NCBI GenBank assembly: GCA_030611205.1
Contig: JAUWQF010000002.1
Location: 1 to 43,140 of the forward strand
Source of the DNA: Methanothrix sp.
GTDB lineage: Archaea; Halobacteriota; Methanosarcinia; Methanotrichales; Methanotrichaceae
DNA length: 43,140 bases
Reading direction: 5' to 3'
Shown here: positions 1 to 6,766 of the stretch, one piece after another
Numbering within the stretch: the first letter of the stretch is position 1
Layout of the letters: each line of letters starts with the position of its first letter
The notes under the pieces: model-generated
Told to the model about the DNA's origin: nothing
The model's input: only the letters and a program-made list of their open reading frames with translations
The model's database searches: none
Translations under genes and position numbers: made by a program

Positions 1-393
1 CGCAAGACGATCCCAGCCCAAGAAAACGCTGGCCTTGTAGCAGATGACTTCGTTGTGATAAACCATTATCAAGCGAGTGATTCTGAGGGCGCTAAACACA
101 TACTCACTCCTTATTTCAACCGCTAATGAACGCTAATGAACGCTAATATTTTCTTTTAATTCGCGTTCATTCGCGTTCATTCGCGTTCATTCGCGTTCAT
201 TCGCGGTTTTACCCTCCGATTTTGACGATCTAGCCACGCTCGACCACGATCTTGCTCTTTTTGTTTTTGTACATAAAGTATAACTTTATGTGCACAAGTA
301 AATGTGAGCGTAAGCGCACATTTTCTTGGCGGAACGTGCATATAACTTCTTTGAGATGCTCCATTAAGTATCAAGTCTAAGGTTCATGACTAT
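1..393. repeat. Long interspersed repeat B, copy 1 (interrupted by element A)
   Basis: Bases 1-260 and 355-393 match 20426-20706 almost base for base, and the part around 207-275 recurs at 42991-43063 in the opposite orientation. Inside it, 120-146 and 161-206 are inverted arms built from a 10-base unit (GAACGCTAAT / GCGTTCATTC), so the middle can fold into a long hairpin. The right arm has about four units here against about two in copy 2, which suggests slippage. Unlike copy 2, this copy carries about 90 extra bases (267-355) including a double-hairpin element. The match begins at base 1, so the repeat probably extends beyond the window. No intact gene is seen in 1-510 on either strand. Confidence 0.85.
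267..328 (+). repeat. Double-hairpin repeat A, copy 1
   Basis: The 62-base element starts TTGTACATAAAGTATAACTT. It contains two palindromes: ACATAAAG-TATAA-CTTTATGT, then AAATGTGAGCG/CGCACATTT, and ends TTTTCTTG. The same design occurs at 9992-10053, 10054-10114, 36871-36927 (diverged, reversed) and 43075-43137 (reversed). It lacks coding capacity and resembles a small non-autonomous (MITE- or REP-like) element. The mobilising enzyme is not identifiable in this window. Confidence 0.8.
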
Positions 394-510
394 AATGACC
401 CTGGTTCGCCAGGGAACACTCTGGGCGGAAATTATTGCCATTTTTAGGAGGGGGTCCGGAATAGGAATTGACGGCTGGCGCACTTCTTTGAGCCTTTCAA
501 CACCAGGATA

Positions 511-753
511 TCATCTGGAGAGACGTCCTCTGGTGGTCACGAGGTCCACATCCCTCCCGAATAGTTCTTCGAGGAAGAAGACCAGGCCCATGAAGTTTCT
601 GACGGTAGGATCCTCGAACTCCACGAGGACGTCGACGTCGCTGGTCTCCTTCTCCTCGCCCCGGACATGGGAGCCAAAGATCCCTATCTTCCGGACGCTG
701 AATCGCCTCTTTATCTCCTTCTCGTGCTCTTTCAGGATCTTGAGCGTGTCCAT
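511..753 (-). pseudogene. MNT-type nucleotidyltransferase, 3' end decayed
   Basis: The protein (about 80 residues from Met at 753) carries the minimal nucleotidyltransferase signature GSHVRGEEKETSDVDVLVEF, meaning GS followed by the DxD metal-binding pair, and then the family's ELFGRDVDLVT strand. Proteins of this family (MntA/KNTase-like antitoxins that modify a HEPN partner) usually continue 15-20 residues further. Here a TGA stops the frame just after VTTRGRLSR, and the same frame reads on with a plausible remnant (YPGVERLKEV). No HEPN gene follows. It is either a slightly shortened gene or, more likely, a broken antitoxin half of a MNT-HEPN pair. A longer reading from 876 has no family support. 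Confidence 0.65.
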
Positions 754-833
754 ATAGTCAGGCTTCCTGGTGATTCTGCTCGGCAGCATGCTGAATGTGA
801 TGTACGGGAGGAGCGAGGCTGAAGCCATGGCTT

Positions 834-1020
834 TTGTTGCTGTCAATCCTTGCGCTGCTTGTTGCTTTATCAGCATCCGATGAAGCCAGCGGTATTGTAA
901 CCTACGTTGTAGACGGCGACACCTTCGATGTCCAGATAGAGCACCATCGAAAGAATCCGGCTGGCAGATGTAGACTCACCGGAGATGTCTACCCCAGAAG
1001 GGGCCATTAAGCGTTCTGGA
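834..1020 (+). pseudogene. Secreted thermonuclease (SNase) gene, frameshifted and truncated
   Basis: A hydrophobic signal-like stretch (LLLSILALLVALSAS) is followed by GIVTYVVDGDTFDVQ, the first strands and the DGDT motif of staphylococcal-nuclease domains. Near 943-950 the frame shifts by one, and the adjacent frame continues with IERIRLADVDSPEMSTPEGA, the next SNase motif with the R and D/E active-site region. After about 1020 there is no more homology. The remaining two thirds of the domain, including the second catalytic Arg, are absent. A ribosome-binding-like GGGAGGAG lies at 805-812, but no ATG follows in frame. It is a dead fragment. Confidence 0.75.
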
Positions 1021-1040
1021 GGGGGTTTTTACCGTTGGGG

Positions 1041-1087
1041 TAGGTTAGAAAAAAAAAGGCGGAAAGCCGACCAGGTTCCGTCGGCTT
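1041..1087 (-). terminator. Hairpin and T-run terminator of the VWA gene
   Basis: Read on the minus strand, AAGCCGAC-GGAACCTG-GTCGGCTT forms an 8-bp hairpin that begins at the VWA stop codon. It is followed by TCCGCC and a run of nine T. Archaeal termination mainly needs the oligo-T; the hairpin adds support. Confidence 0.7.
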
Positions 1088-2606
1088 ATTCTATTACCGA
1101 TATCTGCATATCCTCTTCAAATAAGTATCTCAGTTCTTCGCCCATATCGCCTCTGCCTATCCAGAACTGCTTGGCAGCGCTCACCGTGCATTCGGGGTTG
1201 TGTACATCGGTCGCCGTGGCGAAGAAGACGTACTTACCACTGTAGAACTCGTCTGAGACCTTGAAGTCCGCAGGCAACGAGACGTACGTATCGCCCGGAT
1301 AGATGTCCGGCACGAAGGTCCCGATGATATGCGTCTTGGGTGTGGGATCGACATAACCGTAGGATATGGCTATGCGCCCCACATCGTCCTGGTTGTTGGT
1401 CACCAGCACCCGGTAAACGACCGTGTCGCCCTCGTTGTACACGTTCTGGTCTGTCAGAACCTCGACCGTCAGACATGGTTCCGGACAGAGGGGGCCAAAG
1501 CCACATTCTGTCGTGAATACCTTCACAGTGCTCCAGCTGCAGATCCGTCCGTAGACCGTCACCTCGATGACACCAGCATCGCCCGCGCAGACAGGATCAA
1601 CGATGGCGCAGTAGGCCTTCTTGCCCACGTCGTACACCAGATCGTACCGGTGGCTTATCCCCTCGTGACATGCCACGAACATCCAGGCGTCGGTGTAACC
1701 AGGTCGATAGGGTATGAGCATCCTGTCTCTGCCCTTCAACTGCACGCAGACCTCCAGCCTGTCGTCATCACAGGTGGCATCGCCCACGACATCAAAGTTG
1801 CAGGAGAGCACTCCGGCGATATCGTCCAGTATGGGCTCCAGGGTGGCCCCCGACCTGATCAGGTAGAACTTGCCACCGGTATCGAAGGCCATCTTTATTA
1901 CCGAGTCTTTGTCAGGACCGATCACGTAGACCGTTATCCCATTCGCGGTCAGTGCGGATATCACCCCGCCCAGGGTGTTCCCCTCCTTGTTACAGCAGTC
2001 TCCATCGGGATGGGGATAGGCGTCGGTTATCAGAACTACTATCTTGCTCACATCTCCGCCTCTCCACTTCTGGTCGGTCACCGTGTGCCTCATGGCCGCC
2101 AGGATCGACTCGGGCTCGTCTGCACCACCACTTGCACTCAAACCGCCGATCCAGGACTTGAAGGTGCTGGAGCTGCTGGTCAGAACGCCTCCATTGTAGA
2201 CTTTGTAGGCGAAGTTACCATCGTCACCGCAAGTCTCACCACCGCACACCAGGTCAAAGTCCTTGAACTCGGTCAGACCAAGCCGATAGTCTATACCGGA
2301 AGATGCCAGTTTGTCGGCGAAGCTTTTGGAGACCGTCTTCATCTCGCTGATCTCTTCACCCATGCTCCCCGTGGTATCGAAGACGAATACTATGTCCACA
2401 TTCTTTCCGGTGACGCAGTCCAGATACCTCTGCAGCTCTTGACATGGTCCTGTGGGTGCTGCTGCCAGAGATTCCGCCGTCCTAACCGCTACAAAGTCCA
2501 TATCGGGTATTTTTTCCACCGGCGTATATTGTGATATTACAGGCGGTGCTACTAAAATGAGAAATATAGTTACCGCCACCAAAACTGCACATTTGTGTCT
2601 CATCAT
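1086..2606 (-). CDS. Secreted von Willebrand factor type A domain protein
   Basis: The 506-residue protein starts with a signal peptide (MMRHKCAVLVAVTIFLILVA), so it probably acts outside the membrane. Residues about 68-270 form a VWA domain: the MIDAS motif DTTGS follows the first strand (VDIVFVF), and later strands read KIVVLITDAYP and ITVYVIG. The domain contains several Cys pairs, fitting an extracellular, disulfide-bonded fold. The C-terminal half (about 280-506) is beta-rich, again Cys-containing, and has a CARDB-like stretch (YNEGDTVVYRVLVTNNQ). There is no C-terminal membrane anchor or sorting motif. The start has GAGG six bases upstream, and a TATA box lies at 2664-2675. The role is probably adhesion or ligand binding; the ligand is unknown. 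Confidence 0.85.
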   Translation of the reverse strand: MMRHKCAVLVAVTIFLILVAPPVISQYTPVEKIPDMDFVAVRTAESLAAAPTGPCQELQRYLDCVTGKNVDIVFVFDTTGSMGEEISEMKTVSKSFADKLASSGIDYRLGLTEFKDFDLVCGGETCGDDGNFAYKVYNGGVLTSSSSTFKSWIGGLSASGGADEPESILAAMRHTVTDQKWRGGDVSKIVVLITDAYPHPDGDCCNKEGNTLGGVISALTANGITVYVIGPDKDSVIKMAFDTGGKFYLIRSGATLEPILDDIAGVLSCNFDVVGDATCDDDRLEVCVQLKGRDRMLIPYRPGYTDAWMFVACHEGISHRYDLVYDVGKKAYCAIVDPVCAGDAGVIEVTVYGRICSWSTVKVFTTECGFGPLCPEPCLTVEVLTDQNVYNEGDTVVYRVLVTNNQDDVGRIAISYGYVDPTPKTHIIGTFVPDIYPGDTYVSLPADFKVSDEFYSGKYVFFATATDVHNPECTVSAAKQFWIGRGDMGEELRYLFEEDMQISVIE

Positions 2607-2663
2607 AAGTTCCTCGCTTTGTCTCTTGACGATCAGAAGCCACTGATAATATATAGGTTCAGA

Positions 2664-2675
2664 CTTTATAAATAT
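2664..2675 (-). promoter_or_regulatory. TATA box of the VWA gene
   Basis: The minus strand reads ATATTTATAAAG about 60 bases before the ATG at 2606. This predicts a leader of roughly 30-35 nt carrying the GAGG ribosome-binding site. A second A/T-rich stretch (TATATATT) at about 2646-2653 lies closer but fits the consensus less well. Confidence 0.6.
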
Positions 2676-2699
2676 CTTGCCCTACAACATCTCAGGCAC

Positions 2700-2870
2700 C
2701 ATCAATATGCTAATTTGACGAACTTGATCTGCCCGCCGATGGTGGCCGTCATCGATTACGTTCTGCCGGTATTTCGCGGTCGGTATATGGTCGGGGGGAT
2801 AAATATTGCCGTGATTCACCATCTTGGGGTAGCCTGTGGTCCCGGAGGTGAAATAGGCAATAATATATTC
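2700..2870 (-). pseudogene. Fragment of an AMP-forming acyl/acetyl-CoA synthetase
   Basis: In the otherwise empty gap 2607-3115 the minus strand encodes [13 protein letters not shown], the AMP-binding P-loop (SGTTGxPK) of acyl-CoA synthetases. It is followed at the right spacing by [15 protein letters not shown], matching the family's HIVTAKYWQNVxDGG. Homology fades on both sides, and nothing else of a 550-650 residue enzyme is present. This is a roughly 150-base relic. Acetate activation by such enzymes is central in Methanothrix, so a paralogue elsewhere in the genome is likely; that is inference. Confidence 0.7.
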
Positions 2871-3115
2871 GTAGATATATATCCACAGCACGAAATAATG
2901 TATGTCGTGTCCTTGATACAGCTCAAGATGCGTTTATGGGATATCCTTTTATTCCCACAGTCGGTTCTATGAGATAGTCGTACATTGGTCATCGGTTAAG
3001 ACCAAAATTCCGCCCTAAACCGCTCTCTATTAACATGTGGATCTAGTGCCTGACTATCATAAACATCTGCGACTGTATTGAAGTCTCGTTGTATCCCAGC
3101 ATAGTTTATTTTAAG

Positions 3116-3412
3116 TTAGCCCTTTTCTAAAATCACTGCCCTGCTCAAAAACATTCTTGGCTTTTCAACAGGTTCTAAGTCGATTTCCTTAGCTTTCATT
3201 ATAGTTTCTTTAAACGCCCCTTTTGAAACGTGAAATAGTTTTGGTTCTACAATAAGAGCTATCCCATTTGGTTTTAATATAGATTTTATTTCTTCAAAGA
3301 ATTTTTTCTGGTCAGGAACTTCGTGAATCATATAAAAAGCTAAAACAAAATCAACATTTTCTGAGCCTCCTATTTTATTGATTACATATTGTTTACAAAT
3401 TCTTTCTGCCAA
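3116..3412 (-). pseudogene. C-terminal half of a class I SAM-dependent methyltransferase
   Basis: The 98 residues contain the post-motif-III part of a Rossmann methyltransferase: VDFVLAFYMIHEVPDQKKFF, then EEIKSILKPNGIALIVEPK and a typical end (FLSRAVILEKG). The N-terminal SAM-binding glycine motif and the first two strands are missing upstream of 3412, where the sequence turns into an unrelated repeat. It is clearly more AT-rich than the neighbouring genes, which hints at a foreign or relaxed origin. It could still be translated but should not bind SAM. Confidence 0.7.
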
Positions 3413-3432
3413 ACCTATGTCCGATAACTACG

Positions 3433-3499
3433 GTATATCTGCAATACTTCGCATATCATTCCATTTTGGCAGTATATCTGAAGTACTTCGTATATGCAT
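3433..3499. repeat. Two imperfect 27-28 base direct repeats
   Basis: GTATATCTGCAATACTTCGC at 3433 and GTATATCTGAAGTACTTCGT at 3472 start two near-identical units with a period of 39. The second contains the palindrome GAAGTACTTC. They sit between the methyltransferase fragment and the 3' end of amzA. They could be operator-like sites or the footprint of the rearrangement that removed the methyltransferase 5' end. Confidence 0.55.
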
Positions 3500-3576
3500 C
3501 CCTCTGGACGAAAACTTTCCCTCTCCAGAAAATCTGGGGATCAAAGATGCCGGGACCCCGGAAGATCCGGCCCGGT

Positions 3577-4095
3577 CTACAAGCGCACCGCCTGACCGGA
3601 TCTTCTGAGGATCTCTGCGCACCCGCTGCAGTACCTCCAGTCCTTGAAGTCGGTGTCCAGGATGCTGTTGGAGAAGTACATCACGCATCTTCTTTCAGGA
3701 CAGTGCGCCAACCCGAAGACGTGGCCGAGCTCGTGAACAACTTCTTTGAGCGCCCTGAGCTCCAGCAACAAGACGTCTTCCTGAAGCTCGTAGAACTCCT
3801 GTCTCAACCTCCGAAGAGATATCAGCGCCCTCCTGTCATCGGCCAGGCCGAAGACGAAGTTCAGCCCCTTCACGAATATATCGACCTCGGTGATCCCCAA
3901 GGTGACTTCGCCTTCCCGGGAGAAATCATAGAGGATCTTCTCACCATCGAACTGGTCCCTCTCCCGGACGTACGCGCTGGCAGGAACCCTCGTGGCAGGG
4001 ATCACCTTCGCCGCCCCGAAGATCGATGCGATCCCCTGTTCCAAGGTATTTATCAAATCCCGATCCACGGTTCCCACGGGTTGGAGGAGTATCAT
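3577..4095 (-). CDS. amzA: Archaemetzincin family metalloprotease
   Basis: The 172-residue protein has the archaemetzincin zinc motif HELGHVFGLAHC (residues about 121-132), meaning HExxHxxGxxH with the family's extra Cys. It is followed by CVMYFSNS, the Met-turn, and a further CSGC pair, for a second zinc site. Length and motif order are those of the family (about 180 residues), and there is no signal peptide, so it acts in the cytoplasm. Members are presumed peptidases; the natural substrate is unknown. It lies downstream of the winged-helix gene with a 114-base gap that I cannot assign. Confidence 0.93.
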   Translation of the reverse strand: MILLQPVGTVDRDLINTLEQGIASIFGAAKVIPATRVPASAYVRERDQFDGEKILYDFSREGEVTLGITEVDIFVKGLNFVFGLADDRRALISLRRLRQEFYELQEDVLLLELRALKEVVHELGHVFGLAHCPERRCVMYFSNSILDTDFKDWRYCSGCAEILRRSGQAVRL

Positions 4096-4209
4096 GAGTC
4101 TCGCCTACATCCCTCTTCTCGCAGAAACGATCTCTCACAGTATCGCTGGCAGAAGAAGCAGAAGGTCATAGTCTATCCGAGATGGTCGGACCCAGGTCAT
4201 CGTCCCCCC

Positions 4210-4671
4210 TCACCGGGCCATCATGGCCAGGATGGTCCTGTCCAGCTCTTCGGCAGCCCGACGCAGATCTTCGTCCTCTTCGTCCTTGAGCCTGGCCGCA
4301 TCTCTTCGCAACGGCCCCAGGCAAAGCGCCGCCTCCGGTCCCGTGACCTTCACGTCATCGATCGCCTTTCTCAGCCTCTCCATCCTTCCCCAGAGACAGC
4401 CGGAAGACGCCAGGACCTCGATAAGGTTGGCGAGAGCTGAAGCCACCTTCTCCCCGTGATCGGTCAGCTCCAGATACCTTATCCGCCCTTCGAGACGGGA
4501 CCTTATAAGGCCCATCTCCTCGAGCTGGATGAGTATCTTGGTGGTGTGGGGGAAGGTGGAGTCGATCTTCTTGGCCACCCTGGAGGCGTAGGCCGGATCC
4601 AGGTCTCTCACCGCCAACAGCGCCTGGGCAGGCTTCTCCCTTAGGAAGAAGAACTCGCGTCGTTCAGCCAT
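4210..4671 (-). CDS. Winged-helix transcriptional regulator (MarR/PadR-like)
   Basis: Residues about 10-85 form a winged helix: two helices, a recognition helix within DSTFPHTTKILIQLEEMGLI, and a wing ending GRIRYLELTDHGEKV. That arrangement is usual in archaeal MarR-type regulators. The C-terminal 70 residues are helical and acidic (LKDEEDEDLRRAAEELD) and probably dimerise. The ATG follows the lipoprotein stop by five bases, so the two are almost certainly cotranscribed. The target is not evident; regulation of its own operon is the simplest guess. Confidence 0.8.
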   Translation of the reverse strand: MAERREFFFLREKPAQALLAVRDLDPAYASRVAKKIDSTFPHTTKILIQLEEMGLIRSRLEGRIRYLELTDHGEKVASALANLIEVLASSGCLWGRMERLRKAIDDVKVTGPEAALCLGPLRRDAARLKDEEDEDLRRAAEELDRTILAMMAR

Positions 4672-4676
4672 ATTCT

Positions 4677-5546
4677 TCAGGCGGTCGGTCCCGTATCCAG
4701 AGGGACTATGAGCGGAGCGTTCATAGCCTCCTCGGGCGGCGCTATCACCAGGGACTCGTTGTAATCGTAGAACCTTCTTACCTCATCGGTCTCGAAATCC
4801 AGCCTCAGGTCACCGAGATCTCCCGGCGGGACCGCCATCATATCCGCCGTCGCCATGTACTTGGTGTTGATCTGGCTCCTCACCGGCAGATAGGTATCCT
4901 CCGCTATCCAGACCGACCAGTCCATCTCGCTCCCGTTGATGAAGAGCTCGGTGAGGTTTATCATGAACAGGAACCGAAAGTCCACAGACCCGATCTGACC
5001 TACCATGATCCCGTAGCTGGTATCGTCGTCGGGATGAACCTCCAGCTTGTAGCAATCCACACCATCGACCTTATCCGATCCCACGACCTCCATCTCGGAC
5101 CGACTGAGCATCTCCACCAGGTGCTTCCCCTGGTTCGCCCTCTCCACACCGTACTCCGGATAGGGCTGCTGGAGCCTGGTCCAGTTCTCCCCCAGCTTCT
5201 GGTATATCATATCGTCCAGGTGGTAGGTCTCTCTTTGCTCCTCGATGCTCTGGTTGCCGTCCAGGCTCTTTAGAGTGATCGTGGAGCTCTCCATCGTGCT
5301 CTTGCCGGTCAGGTTGATGGCTCCTGCCCAGCTCAGTGACATCTTCTCACCCTCGGCGATCCCCATCCCCGTGAGGTTGCTGAACTTTACGGCCTGGTCC
5401 ATCGTTATCTGGTACCTGTAGGTGTCCAGATCATTGACCGCGTCTGTTGTCGCCAGCATAATCTCTTCTGCGCTGGGTTTCTTCTCTCCGATACAGCCTG
5501 CAAAGACCGCAACGATCAAGACCAGCACCAATAAAATCCTCTTCAT
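4677..5546 (-). CDS. Lipoprotein, LolA/LppX-like fold suspected
   Basis: The 289-residue protein begins MKRILLVLVLIVAVFAGCIG, a lipoprotein signal with lipobox VFAGC. The mature protein is therefore tethered to the outside of the membrane by Cys18. The body (DAVNDLDTYRYQITMDQ near the N-terminus, later YHLDDMIYQKLGENWTRL and VDGVDCYKLEVHPD) has the alternating pattern of the LolA/LppX-type half-barrel seen in many archaeal lipoproteins. Several NxS/T sites fit surface glycosylation. It is first in a likely unit with the winged-helix gene. The fold assignment is inference and the function unknown. A weak TATA-like TTTAAA lies at 5663-5668. Confidence 0.8.
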   Translation of the reverse strand: MKRILLVLVLIVAVFAGCIGEKKPSAEEIMLATTDAVNDLDTYRYQITMDQAVKFSNLTGMGIAEGEKMSLSWAGAINLTGKSTMESSTITLKSLDGNQSIEEQRETYHLDDMIYQKLGENWTRLQQPYPEYGVERANQGKHLVEMLSRSEMEVVGSDKVDGVDCYKLEVHPDDDTSYGIMVGQIGSVDFRFLFMINLTELFINGSEMDWSVWIAEDTYLPVRSQINTKYMATADMMAVPPGDLGDLRLDFETDEVRRFYDYNESLVIAPPEEAMNAPLIVPLDTGPTA

Positions 5547-5715
5547 ACGATCCCCGAAACTCCTTTATCCCGCCCGCGACCTGGCCAGGCAGCCGATCGG
5601 TGCCTGCCGGGGCCGTACGATCATCTTCTGAACCCTCTGGCAATTAGGTCGAGGCCGCCGGATTTAAAGTCTTCCCGCAGCTCCCTATCCTTCGACGAGT
5701 ACCAGACCCGGGCGT

Positions 5716-6630
5716 TCAGTCGTGCCTCACGAACTTCTCGCCGGTGATCATCTCGAAGAGCCTGGTGTAGATCTGGCTGGTCTGGTCGATGACGTCATCC
5801 GGCAGCGGTGGGATCTCGGGTTCTGGCGATCCGGTGTTTCTGGCGTCATAGAGCCGATCCTTGTACCCGATTCTGCGGTAGTGCTGGCGGACAAACTCCT
5901 TGCTCAGATCGACGAACTCTCCCTCTTCATACTGGGTCTTGGCCCAGAACCGGTCCTCATCGGCGGTCCCGTAGACGTCTACCACCATAATGTTCCGGTC
6001 CTGGTCGAAGGCGAACTCCTTCTTCCCGTCGACGTGGACGAGGCCGCGCGTTTCTACCTCTCTTTGGATATCCTCGTCTATCCTGAGCACAATCTCCGTG
6101 ATCTCGTCGTACTCCGCAGGGGTCAGCCCGGACAGCTCCAGGGCGCTCGACCTGTCCAGGAGTCTGTCTACCCTCTCCAGCTTGGTGGATACCTCGACGT
6201 AGGGATCTGGTAGCTGTTCACCGTACTCCACGGTATGGCCTTTGGGAAAACCGAGCACCTCGGGACCGATATCGCCCCCCCTCAACCGGTCGTAGATCGA
6301 ACCTGCCACGTACCACCTGCATATCACCTCCAGGGGGATCAGGTAGTTCTTGGACCGGTTTGTGATATCTTCCGGGTTGATTATATCCACCTTCCTGACC
6401 AGCATCCCGTTCGGCGGAAGGTACCTCTCGAAGTGTGTGGCAATCCCCATCCTCTTCGCCCGATCGAACCAGTAGACCCCTTCCCGGCAGAGCGTCTCCC
6501 CCTTGGAGGGGATCATGCTGGGCGTCACCTTGTCGAAGACGGAGATCCTGTCTGTAAACCTGAACTCCAGCTTCCGGCCGAGGTCGTAGACCTCTTTGAC
6601 CGAGCCCATCCTCAAAGGCTTGCGATCCAT
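5716..6630 (-). CDS. purC: SAICAR synthase, PurC
   Basis: This is phosphoribosylaminoimidazole-succinocarboxamide synthase, joining CAIR and aspartate at the cost of ATP in purine synthesis. The 304-residue protein shows the family order: GSVKEVYDL near the N-terminus (ATP-binding glycine loop), FTDRISVFDKVTPSMIPSKG, the signature YLIPLEVICRWYVAGS, LELSGLTPAEYDEI, and VDGKKEFAFDQDRNIMVVD. It is longer than the bacterial 240-residue form, like other archaeal and eukaryote-type PurC. It stands alone, away from the purLQS operon. Convergent or operonic partners are not seen. Confidence 0.96.
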   Translation of the reverse strand: MDRKPLRMGSVKEVYDLGRKLEFRFTDRISVFDKVTPSMIPSKGETLCREGVYWFDRAKRMGIATHFERYLPPNGMLVRKVDIINPEDITNRSKNYLIPLEVICRWYVAGSIYDRLRGGDIGPEVLGFPKGHTVEYGEQLPDPYVEVSTKLERVDRLLDRSSALELSGLTPAEYDEITEIVLRIDEDIQREVETRGLVHVDGKKEFAFDQDRNIMVVDVYGTADEDRFWAKTQYEEGEFVDLSKEFVRQHYRRIGYKDRLYDARNTGSPEPEIPPLPDDVIDQTSQIYTRLFEMITGEKFVRHD

Positions 6631-6699
6631 CGGTCGTCCTATTCCGGGTTAGCTGATAACCCTTTTGCTATCCCAGACCGACGTGGAAGTTTTTGTGAG

Positions 6700-6712
6700 A
6701 AGTAAAAAAAGG
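6700..6712 (-). terminator. Oligo-T terminator after the thermosome gene
   Basis: The minus strand reads CCCCTTTTTTTACTT about 55 bases beyond the thermosome stop, a typical archaeal T-run stop signal. It lies before the purC promoter region. Confidence 0.55.
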
Positions 6713-6766
6713 GGTTGTGGTTGGGGTTTTGATGAGAATAAATAAAATAGGGATGGGGGGGAGATC

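Noticed and set aside
161-206. Possible short CRISPR array
   Set aside because: The units are 10 bases, directly abutting, without spacers, and mirrored by inverted copies; they form a hairpin repeat.
1329-2534. 401-codon open frame on the plus strand
   Set aside because: Antisense of the VWA gene, which has a signal peptide, MIDAS motif, promoter and terminator.
2595-2972. 125-codon open frame on the plus strand over the gap before the VWA gene
   Set aside because: It has no motif or ribosome-binding site and overlaps the VWA promoter; the opposite strand carries the acyl-CoA synthetase relic.
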